From JBGTBQ01 sp041749275 (GTDB taxonomy: Bacteria; Acidobacteriota; Blastocatellia; Pyrinomonadales; Pyrinomonadaceae): a stretch of 25,241 nucleotides of DNA. A model generated the notes under the pieces. That model was not told the origin of the DNA, did not search any database, and was given only the letters and a program-made list of their open reading frames with translations. Below, in pieces: positions 14,162-21,060 of the stretch (positions are counted from its first letter, which is position 1; each line of letters starts with the position of its first letter). The translations under genes and the position numbers were made by a program. The DNA lies in contig JBGTBQ010000093.1 in assembly GCA_041749275.1 (NCBI GenBank), forward strand, positions 1 to 25,241. Reading direction: 5' to 3'.

Positions 14162-15415
14162 TCACAGCAAGTTGCGTCGGTACAGAGCCTCGCGCACGAC
14201 GCGCAAAGCTTCGGGACGCACGCGATAGCCGGAGCGTCCGGGGTCTTGTTCGATAATCTCTCGCGCCAGCAGTTCGTCAATCTGCGCGCGGCTCGCGGCG
14301 CGGCTCTTTTGAAACACCGTCGCGTGCTCTTCGGGCGTCAGGCTGCCGTGTTGCAGGATCGCCACCAGCGTGAAGAGATCGGCCAATTTGAGATCGTCAA
14401 TGACCGGAGACAAGTCCGGCGGCACGAGCGGCTTCATGTAAAGGACGCCCGCTTCGACGCCCTCGATCTGGCTCAACCAGATATTGAACGCGGAGCGAAA
14501 CACTCCGGCGGACTCTTTTGCCAGCGCCTCGAAAAAGATTTTATCGGGATCGGCCTCGCCGCGCAGCTTACCTTTCCAGCGATTGAAAAATCCACGCCGC
14601 TCCGGCGGCAGCGCAAACTGCAAGCGCAGCCCTGAAAGGTTGTGGCGCAACAGCACGGCCTCGCGCAAATCGTCGCGTCTGACGCTGGCGGCGTTGATGC
14701 GATGCGAAAAGCCCTGTCCCATACTGACCGAAGCGTCGAGGAACTTATAGGCGACTTGATTGGTGATGAGAATCCAGAGCGTCGAATTACACGTCGCGGC
14801 GATCAAACGCTGCAAGGCGCGGATGGATTCAAAGTGGCCGACCTGTCGCAGAAAGGCGCGCTCCAACTCTTCGATGATGACGATGCGCCGCTGCCCGTTT
14901 AAAAACTTCTCCAAATCGTTCGGGTCTTCAACGCCGAACATCTCCGCCAGAAACTCGCGCAACTGCGAGTCAGAGACCAAACGCTCTTTGAATTCGCCGC
15001 GCAGCACTTCGAGGTCTTCGAGCGAACGTTTCAAGGCGCAGTTAATCAAGCTGGTCTTGCCGCTGCCACGTTCACCGACGATGACGAGAGCGACGGGGCG
15101 GCCCGCTTCCCAGAACGCGCGCGCCTGCGCGATGGCCTCCATCTCCACCTCGCGCCCGACCAGAAATCTAAAATCCTGCACCGCCTCGAAGCGAAAGAGG
15201 CGGCGATAGATGGCGGGCAGCTCTTTGGCGCGAAGGTCCGTCGCGTATTCCCGCGGCAGAAATGGCCGCGTCACAACTTCGACTTTGCCGATGGTCGGCG
15301 CGGAACGCCAGCCGATATAAACCAAAAATCTAAGCGCGATTCTTCCCGCCGCCCGCTGCGCCTTTGTCAGCGAAGCGCCGGCGGTGGCGAGCGCCGCACG
15401 GCTCCCGAGCAGCAA
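14162..15415 (-). CDS. P-loop ATPase (AAA/STAND-like) paired with the MscS channel
   Basis: Reading from TTG 15415, the 417-residue product has VGRE (87-90) as in ORC/STAND-type NTPases, Walker A GERGSGKTS (114-122), Walker B RRIVIIEELERAF (176-188) and a sensor-like WILITNQ (214-220). A C-terminal winged-helix-like part follows (LFTLVAILQHGSLTPEEH to the end). The family is not one I can name. The gene lies 27 bp upstream of the MscS gene, so the ATPase could control the channel. The TTG start is probably an artefact: a coding frame for the true N-terminus lies just upstream in another phase (15413-15633). The gene may thus be frameshifted, or the window may contain a base error. Confidence 0.75.
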   Translation of the reverse strand: MLLGSRAALATAGASLTKAQRAAGRIALRFLVYIGWRSAPTIGKVEVVTRPFLPREYATDLRAKELPAIYRRLFRFEAVQDFRFLVGREVEMEAIAQARAFWEAGRPVALVIVGERGSGKTSLINCALKRSLEDLEVLRGEFKERLVSDSQLREFLAEMFGVEDPNDLEKFLNGQRRIVIIEELERAFLRQVGHFESIRALQRLIAATCNSTLWILITNQVAYKFLDASVSMGQGFSHRINAASVRRDDLREAVLLRHNLSGLRLQFALPPERRGFFNRWKGKLRGEADPDKIFFEALAKESAGVFRSAFNIWLSQIEGVEAGVLYMKPLVPPDLSPVIDDLKLADLFTLVAILQHGSLTPEEHATVFQKSRAASRAQIDELLAREIIEQDPGRSGYRVRPEALRVVREALYRRNLL

Positions 15416-15633
15416 CGCGCGCTTTGAAAGGCCGCCACGCTGCTCTGTTCCCGCGTTAACGGCGTCAGCGTCTCAAGCTCTCGCAACTGACCTTCCAGAA
15501 TCTCGCACAACTTGCGCCAGCAACTCTCCAACTCAGTCAGCAGCCCGGCATTGATCTGCTCAACCTGCTGAAGCAGGTCTGTCCACAGCGCGGGGAGTTG
15601 TACATTCCGGGTCGGCAAGGAAGCTCTTCTCAT
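15413..15633 (-). pseudogene. N-terminal part of the same ATPase, separated by a one-base frameshift
   Basis: From ATG 15633 the frame encodes about 73 residues rich in Leu and Glu (LLQQVEQINAGLLTELES, then LCEILEGQLRELETL), ending in SSVAAFQSA. In the next phase, LLLGSRAALATAGASLTKAQRA continues naturally. The break coincides with a CGCGCGC run at 15416-15422; adding one base there joins the frames into a protein of about 490 residues. The first frame itself continues only to 15367. The helical N-terminus could be a coiled-coil or a partner-binding segment. Confidence 0.65.
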
Positions 15634-15663
15634 GCGGACATTATCTCATTTGCTTGATAACAC

Positions 15664-15780
15664 CATCATTCAGGACGACCATGCCGAACTGCACCGCGCC
15701 GAACTGCACCGCGTGGCCGTCGTCGCCTCCTCGTTGTAGCCTCCCTCGTGGAGGTTCCGTTAGTTCATCCGCCAGCAGGT
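15664..15780 (-). pseudogene. degenerate duplicate piece of a phosphoketolase C-terminal region
   Basis: The stretch is clearly homologous to 16054-16153 inside the adjacent phosphoketolase gene. The minus-strand frame reads like RxNxRNLHxxGYxEE and TTxT, matching THRNLHVRGYKEEGTTTT-type text in the intact gene, but it has an in-frame stop and is shifted near the matching PFDMVVLND part. A 15-bp unit (GCCGAACTGCACCGC) is tandemly doubled within it. It lies between the ATPase start and the phosphoketolase stop, so it is the end of a lost tandem copy or a local duplication. Confidence 0.75.
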
Positions 15781-15882
15781 GGCCGCACCTTCAACGGGGT
15801 TCTCCGATGCGCGGCTCGTTGACGCCGGGCGGTTTGACGAAAATCCATCGAGTTTTTGGACGCCTTTCCAGATGATGTTTCA

Positions 15883-18264
15883 TCAGTTAGGCCACTTCCA
15901 ATCGCGCACTTCAGGCATATCTTCGCCGTGTTCGGCGATATAGCGTTTGTGGTCAATCAGCTTGTCGCGCAGCGCTTGTCGCGCGTAGGCCGCGACGTGC
16001 GCGAGACAGGGCACACGCTCGATGACAGCTATTGCGAGATGAAAGCGGTCGAGGTCATTCAGGACGACCATGTCGAACGGCGTGGTCGTCGTCCCCTCTT
16101 CCTTGTAGCCGCGCACGTGCAGGTTCCGGTGGTTCGTCCGCCGGTAAGTCAGACGGTGAATCAGCCACGGGTAGCCGTGGAAGGCAAAGATGATCGGTTT
16201 ATCCGTTGTGAAGATTGAATCGAACTCTTTGTCCGACAGTCCGTGCGGGTGTTCACTCTCAGGCTGAAGCGTCATCAGGTCAACGACGTTGACGACTCTC
16301 ACCTTCAGTTCAGGGAAATACCCGCGCAAGAGGTCAGCCGCCACCAGCGTCTCCAAAGTCGGCACGTCGCCGCAGCAGGCCATGACCACGTCCGGCTCAC
16401 CACCCGCGTCGTTGCTCGCCCACTCCCAGATGCCCAAGCCCCTCGTGCAGTGTTTGACGGCGGCGTCCATGTCGAGAAACTGCGGCGCGGGTTGCTTGCC
16501 CGCCACGATGACGTTGACATAATGGCGACTCCGCAGACAGTGATCCGTGACCGAGAGCAGCGTGTTGGCGTCGGGCGGCAGATAGACGCGCACAATCTCG
16601 GCCTTCTTGTTAATGACGTGATCTATAAAGCCGGGGTCTTGATGACTAAAGCCGTTGTGATCCTGTCGCCAGACGTGCGAGGTGAGCAGGTAGTTCAAAG
16701 AGGCGATGGGCCGTCGCCACGGGATGTGGCGCGTGGTCTTGAGCCACTTGGCGTGCTGGTTGAACATCGAGTCCACGATGTGGATGAACGCCTCGTAGCA
16801 TGAGAAGAGACCGTGCCGCCCCGTCAACAAATAACCTTCGAGCCAGCCCTGACATAGATGTTCACTCAGAACTTCCATCACCCGCCCTTCGGGCGAGATG
16901 TGCTCGTCCGTCGGCAAAATGGTATCCGTGAAGACGCGCTCGGTCACCTCGAAGAGCGCGTCGAGACGGTTTGAAGCCGTTTCGTCCGGCCCCATCACAC
17001 GGAAGTTTTTGCTCTCTTCGTTGAGCTTCATTACGTCGCGCAGAAAGTGACCCATCACGCGAGTCGCTTCCGCTTCGACCTGCCCCGGCTGGGGCACGTC
17101 AACGGCGTAGGCGCGAAAGTCCGGCAGCCGCAAATCTTTGAGCAGCAGCCCGCCATTCGCGTGCGGGTTCGCGCCCATGCGCCGCTCGCCGCGCGGGGCG
17201 AGTTCGGCCAGTTCCGGCAACAGCCGTCCGCGCTCGTCGAAGAGTTCTTCAGGCTTGTAGCCGCGCATCCACGCTTCGAGCTGTTTGAGATGGTCGGGCT
17301 TGCTCGCCAACTGCGACAGCGGAACCTGATGCGAGCGGAAAGAGTTTTCGGTCGGGCGGCCATCCACCTCCTTCGGCCCCGTCCAACCCTTCGGCGTGCG
17401 CAGGACGATCATCGGCCACTGGGGGCGCTCGGAGAAACCGTTCGCGCGCGCGTCTGTCTGAAACGCTTGAATCTCCGAGAAGACGGTCTCAAGGGTCGCC
17501 GCCATGAGTTGATGCATCTTTTCGGGATCGTCGCCTTCGACAAAATAAGGCTTGTGGCCGTAACCGACCATCAAGCTCGTCAATTCATCCCGGCTGATCC
17601 GCGCCAGCACGGTCGGGTTGGCGATCTTGTAGCCGTTCAAGTGCAGGATGGGCAGCACCGCGCCGTCGCGCGACGGGTTCAGGAACTTGTTCGAGTGCCA
17701 ACTGGCGGCGAGCGCGCCCGTCTCCGCTTCGCCGTCGCCGACGACGCAGGCGGCGATCAAATCCGGGTTATCGAAGACCGCTCCGTAAGCGTGCAGCAGC
17801 GCGTAGCCGAGTTCACCGCCTTCGTGAATCGAGCCGGGAACTTCAGGGGCGACGTGGCTCGGAATGCCGCCGGGGAAGGAGAACTGCTTGAAGAGCTTTT
17901 TCATCCCCTCGGCATCCGGCGAGATGTCCGGGTAGAACTCGCTGTATGTGCCTTCGAGGTAAGTGTTGGCGACGAGGCCGGGGCCGCCGTGTCCGGGGCC
18001 GGTGATGTAAAGCACGTTGAGGTCGTGTCGCTTGATGAGCCGGTTGAGATGCACGTAAATGAAATTCAAGCCCGGCGTTGTGCCCCAGTGTCCGAGCAAC
18101 CGCGGCTTGACGTGTTCTATCTTGAGCGGCTCGCGCAACAGCGGATTGTCGTAAAGGTAAATCTGTCCGACGGACAAGTAATTCGCCGCCCGCCAGTAGG
18201 CGTGGATCTTTCTCGCCTCTTCGACTTCAAGCGGACTGTCAGCGTTCAGCTCAACCATGTGCAT
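15883..18264 (-). CDS. xfp: phosphoketolase (xylulose-5-P / fructose-6-P)
   Basis: The 793-residue protein has the full phosphoketolase length. It cleaves xylulose 5-phosphate or fructose 6-phosphate with phosphate to give acetyl phosphate plus a sugar phosphate, using thiamine diphosphate. Signatures include WRAANYLSVGQIYLYDNPLL near the start, GHWGTTPGLNF (58-68), GPGHGGPGL (89-97), the EGGELGYAL helix (148-156) and GDGEAETG (176-183) for the cofactor site, and the C-terminal IFAFHGYPWLIHRLTYRR motif. The start at ATG 18264 has AAAGGA upstream; ATG 18258 is also possible. It stands in its own unit, next to channels and stress transporters, and would give ATP through acetate kinase, which is not in the window. 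A partial decayed duplicate follows. Confidence 0.96.
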   Translation of the reverse strand: MHMVELNADSPLEVEEARKIHAYWRAANYLSVGQIYLYDNPLLREPLKIEHVKPRLLGHWGTTPGLNFIYVHLNRLIKRHDLNVLYITGPGHGGPGLVANTYLEGTYSEFYPDISPDAEGMKKLFKQFSFPGGIPSHVAPEVPGSIHEGGELGYALLHAYGAVFDNPDLIAACVVGDGEAETGALAASWHSNKFLNPSRDGAVLPILHLNGYKIANPTVLARISRDELTSLMVGYGHKPYFVEGDDPEKMHQLMAATLETVFSEIQAFQTDARANGFSERPQWPMIVLRTPKGWTGPKEVDGRPTENSFRSHQVPLSQLASKPDHLKQLEAWMRGYKPEELFDERGRLLPELAELAPRGERRMGANPHANGGLLLKDLRLPDFRAYAVDVPQPGQVEAEATRVMGHFLRDVMKLNEESKNFRVMGPDETASNRLDALFEVTERVFTDTILPTDEHISPEGRVMEVLSEHLCQGWLEGYLLTGRHGLFSCYEAFIHIVDSMFNQHAKWLKTTRHIPWRRPIASLNYLLTSHVWRQDHNGFSHQDPGFIDHVINKKAEIVRVYLPPDANTLLSVTDHCLRSRHYVNVIVAGKQPAPQFLDMDAAVKHCTRGLGIWEWASNDAGGEPDVVMACCGDVPTLETLVAADLLRGYFPELKVRVVNVVDLMTLQPESEHPHGLSDKEFDSIFTTDKPIIFAFHGYPWLIHRLTYRRTNHRNLHVRGYKEEGTTTTPFDMVVLNDLDRFHLAIAVIERVPCLAHVAAYARQALRDKLIDHKRYIAEHGEDMPEVRDWKWPN

Positions 18265-18366
18265 ATTCTCTGAAATCCTTTCTCGTCTCCCCTACTTCAA
18301 CTTAAGCGCCTGCTTCATTCTTTTCGAGCGTGTTCATCAACAAAGTCTCCCTAGCGGCGCGGAGAC

Positions 18367-18384
18367 ACCGCCATTCATGGCGGT
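18367..18384. repeat. hairpin, probable left-end palindrome of the TnpB element
   Basis: ACCGCC-ATTCAT-GGCGGT forms a perfect 6-bp stem. Short palindromes of this kind mark the left ends of IS200/IS605-type elements. It lies 67 bp before the tnpB start codon. The exact left border and target motif are unresolved. Confidence 0.45.
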
Positions 18385-18450
18385 GAGGAAGCGCCCTTGA
18401 AGGAATAATTCAAGTCTCAATACTTGACGAATTGGGCTATACTGCTTCGC

Positions 18451-19557
18451 GTGAAGCTGATAGCCCAAGTCAAGTTGCTGCCTACGAAAGAGCAAGCCAA
18501 AGCGTTGAAAGAGACGCTTGAGCGAGCTAATACCGCCTGCGACGCTATCAGCACGGTGGCTTGGCACAGCAAGACGTTCGGGCAATACGCCATCCACAAA
18601 CTCACGTACCATTCCATCAAGGATTCGTTCGGGCTTTCGGCTCAGGTTGTCGTGCGATGCGTGGCTAAGGTCGCGGACGCTTACAAACTCGACAAAGAGA
18701 CGAAGCGCACATTCAAGACATATGGCGCGATAGCGTTTGACGACAGGATTCTTAGCTGGCAGACGGACAAGCAACTCGTCTCCATCTGGACGGTCACAGG
18801 CCGTCAGAAGATTCCCTACACCTGCGGCGAACGCCAGAAGCGGCTGCTCGAATCCCGCATGGGCGAGACTGACCTGGTGTATCGCAAGGGACAGTTCTAC
18901 CTGCTCGCGGTCTGCGAAATTCCCGAACCTACGCCCGCCGACGTTGACGACGTGTTGGGCGTTGATTTCGGGATTACGAAACTCGCCACCGACAGCGACG
19001 GCCTGAGTTACAGCGGCGAGAAAGTAGAAGCCAAGCGCCAGTGGTACGCCGAACGCCGCGCCACTTTGCAGAAGGTTGGCACTCGTTCCGCCAAGCGTCA
19101 CTTGCGAAAGATGAGCGGTAAGCAGCGCCACTATCAAAGCGACACTAACCACGTCATCAGTAAACGGCTCGTTGAGAAAGCCAAATGCACGAACCGAACG
19201 GTTGCCGTCGAGGAATTGACGCACATTCGTTCGCGGACAAAGGCTCGGAAGTATCAGCGCGCCAAACACTCGAATTGGGCATTCAGGCAGTTGCGCGAAC
19301 TCGTCTCTTACAAGGCGCGGCTCGCGGGCGTTCGCATGGTCGCGGTTGACCCGCGCCACACGAGCCAAACGTGTAACGCCTGCGGCCACTGCGAGAAAGG
19401 CAACCGCAAGTCCCAATCCGAGTTTGTCTGTCAGCTCTGCCATCACTCCACGAACGCTGACGTAAATGCCGCCCGGAACATCCGGGCAAGGGCGCTGTCA
19501 ATCGCGCCTATGGTTGCGAGTAGTTTCGCTACTCAGCGACAAGCCGTCGCCCTTTAG
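18451..19557 (+). CDS. tnpB: TnpB RNA-guided nuclease (IS605 OrfB family)
   Basis: From GTG 18451 the protein is 368 residues and starts MKLIAQVKLLPTKEQ, the usual TnpB N-terminus. An earlier TTG at 18424 adds nine residues without similarity. The RuvC active-site residues are all present: Asp172 in GVDFGITKLATD, Glu254 in VAVEELTHI, and Asp337 in NADVNAARNIRA. The zinc ribbon has Cys308, Cys311, Cys327 and Cys330. From known biology, TnpB with an omega-RNA cuts DNA next to a target-adjacent motif and maintains the element. No catalytic damage is visible, so it could be active. No Shine-Dalgarno precedes the GTG. It is opposite in direction to its neighbours. Confidence 0.93.
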   Translation: MKLIAQVKLLPTKEQAKALKETLERANTACDAISTVAWHSKTFGQYAIHKLTYHSIKDSFGLSAQVVVRCVAKVADAYKLDKETKRTFKTYGAIAFDDRILSWQTDKQLVSIWTVTGRQKIPYTCGERQKRLLESRMGETDLVYRKGQFYLLAVCEIPEPTPADVDDVLGVDFGITKLATDSDGLSYSGEKVEAKRQWYAERRATLQKVGTRSAKRHLRKMSGKQRHYQSDTNHVISKRLVEKAKCTNRTVAVEELTHIRSRTKARKYQRAKHSNWAFRQLRELVSYKARLAGVRMVAVDPRHTSQTCNACGHCEKGNRKSQSEFVCQLCHHSTNADVNAARNIRARALSIAPMVASSFATQRQAVAL

Positions 19558-19572
19558 GGCGCGGTAGTTGAC
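19471..19572 (+). ncRNA. candidate omega-RNA scaffold at the 3' end of tnpB
   Basis: The tnpB 3' region holds three stems: GCCCGGA-ACA-TCCGGGC (19471-19487), GAGTAG-TTTCG-CTACTC (19518-19534) and GCCCTTTAGGGC (19549-19560, containing the stop codon). The latter two are enclosed by a long-range pairing of GTCAA/CGCGCC (19497-19508) with GGCGCG/TTGAC (19558-19572). TnpB omega-RNAs lie in just this place. The guide would be the next bases of the flank, starting at 19573 (TTATCTTTCATGCCCC). Confidence 0.65.
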
Positions 19573-19579
19573 TTATCTT

Positions 19580-20125
19580 TCATGCCCCGCTCCCTTTCGT
19601 AGTTTCCGCGGTTGCCGCTGCTTCCTTCTCCGCCGGTGTATTCGAGCTGTTCAATGGTTGTTGACCGTCCGCCAGCGCTGCCCTCAACACTTCGGGGGCG
19701 ATGGTTTGCAGATGGAGTTCGCGTTGAGGGAACGGGATGGAAATTTCAGCGTCGCGGAGCGCGGCGTTGACGCCGACGGTGAGTTCGCTCTTGATGACTA
19801 TCCAGCGCTCGAAGTGGGTCGTCCATGCGCGAAGTTGAAAGTCGAGCGCGTTGTCACCGAAGCCGACGAAGAGCGTCTGCGGCTTTGGCTCCGTCATCAC
19901 GTCCGGGTGCGACGCGGCAACCTGCGTGAGCAGTTCGATCACTCGTTCGGGTTCCGTGCCGTAGGCCACGCCGACGTTGATCTCTATCCGCCGCTGCTGG
20001 TCGGAGAGCGTCCAGTTGACGACCTCTTCCGAGATTAAATTGCCGTTCGGCACAATCACTTCCGAGCCTTCCCACGTTCGCAACACGCTCGCGCGCAGGC
20101 CGATGCGCCGCAAATCTCCGTTATA
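19580..20125 (-). pseudogene. C-terminal piece of a large MscS/MscK-type channel (broken gene)
   Basis: The sequence begins in the middle of an MscS beta domain: YNGDLRRIGLRASVLRTWEG, then SEVIVPNGNLISEEVVNWTL, RRIEINVGVAYGTEPERVIELL and the alpha/beta domain to the end. The pore helices that should come before it are absent. The frame differs from the upstream N-terminal piece by one phase. The two pieces meet at about 20125-20130, where the N-terminal piece breaks off after RIETTIAAIN. In intact homologues several membrane helices and the pore separate these points, so an internal deletion of probably more than 300 residues is inferred. The TnpB element ends eight bases past its stop. Confidence 0.8.
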
Positions 20126-20745
20126 TTGATGGCGGCGATGGTCGTTTCGATGCGCTGAAGAATTTCCGGCGGTGCGCGGACGGCGGCGGCCATCTCGGTT
20201 GACTCCGCATTTTCCGGCGCGGCAGTCTCCGGCGTCGTTGCGCCCGCGGCGCGCGCCAGTTCGAGCGTCTGCTGCCACGTGTCGCCGAGCGCGGCGAGGC
20301 GCGCGATCTCACGGTCGAGTTCGGTGGCGCGCGTTGTCAGGTCGCGTTTCCACGCGGGCAGTTTCTCGCCGAGCGTCGTCCAGTCATTCTCCAGATTGCG
20401 TAGCGTCTCAAGCGACGGGCGCGAATTGAGTATCTTCGAGTTTTCTTCGAGGCGCGCGTCAATCTCCCGCGTGAGCACCGGCAGTTCGCCATTAACGGTG
20501 GCGGTGATCTGATCCGCCGCCAAATCCGCTTCGATGTCGCGCAAGTTTGATTGCGCGGTCTCGGCCTGCGTCACCACCTCCGCCAGCGGAATCGCCGTCG
20601 GCGCCGGGGTCGCTATCGGACTCGTCTGCGCGGAAGGGGTGGAGGAAGTGGCGGCAGTTGACGCGGTTCCATCCTGCCCTCGCGCAACGACGAGGGTCAG
20701 CATGAGCGCCATCATCACGATGAGGCAGCCCGATATTCGTCGCAC
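20056..20745 (-). pseudogene. N-terminal periplasmic piece of the same MscS/MscK-type channel
   Basis: From GTG 20745, preceded by AAGGA six bases upstream, the product starts MRRISGCLIVMMALMLTLVVA, a good signal peptide, then a low-complexity Thr/Ala/Pro stretch and a long helical region (TRATELDREIARLAALGDTW etc.) as in MscK or DUF3772-type channels. After RIETTIAAIN the sequence becomes nonsense in this frame (ITEICGASACARACCERGKARK, split by the frame change) and ends at 20056. It may still be secreted as a truncated coiled-coil protein. An ATG at 20784 is an alternative start with a poorer ribosome site. Confidence 0.75.
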
Positions 20746-20799
20746 CTGACATCCTTCTCTTAGATAAATTGATTTGTTATCCATGTGGTTAAAGTACAA

Positions 20800-21060
20800 C
20801 CCACCTTTCTTCAGAGAGAACCTTTATCAATGAACTGTGGCAGGCGAGATTTGCATCGGTCGCGCCCGGATGTCCGGCCACGGCGAGAGCGTCAATGTCT
20901 CAGTCTGTGAACCTCCTGTTTAGAGTTCCTCACCGTGATGAGCGGGTAGTTGATTTAGAATCTGACCATCAACCACCGTTGGAGATACATCTGATTCATG
21001 CCTCGGCGGAACCTCTTTGCTCACGTCTCGCTCATGTCGAGCATCCCTCCAACATGAGTT
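20800..21060. other. intergenic region between the broken channel and permease genes
   Basis: This stretch is about 260 bp, with short frames only on the plus strand and no similarity I recognise. It should contain the promoter of the broken channel gene, near 20800, and the transcript end of the permease operon near 21060. I see no strong hairpin followed by a T-run. Confidence 0.4.

Larger units (their letters stand above)
18367..19572 (+). mobile_element. TnpB-only IS200/IS605 (IS1341-like) element
   Basis: The element consists of a left hairpin, one tnpB gene and a structured right end that stops at TTGAC (19568-19572). There is no tnpA (Y1 transposase) gene in the window, so it would depend on transposase from another copy or be immobile. 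From family knowledge, ISDra2 also ends at TTGAC. The right end lies eight bases from the stop of the broken MscS/MscK gene, so it may have landed in the flank of that gene. The left limit could be as far left as about 18335. Confidence 0.7.

Noticed and set aside
17047..18273. Long plus-strand frame antisense to phosphoketolase
   Set aside because: Shadow frame caused by high GC; the minus strand encodes a full-length recognised enzyme.
18337..19446. Long minus-strand frame antisense to tnpB
   Set aside because: It is a shadow of a well-conserved tnpB reading frame; the plus-strand product has all catalytic motifs and the antisense text has none.
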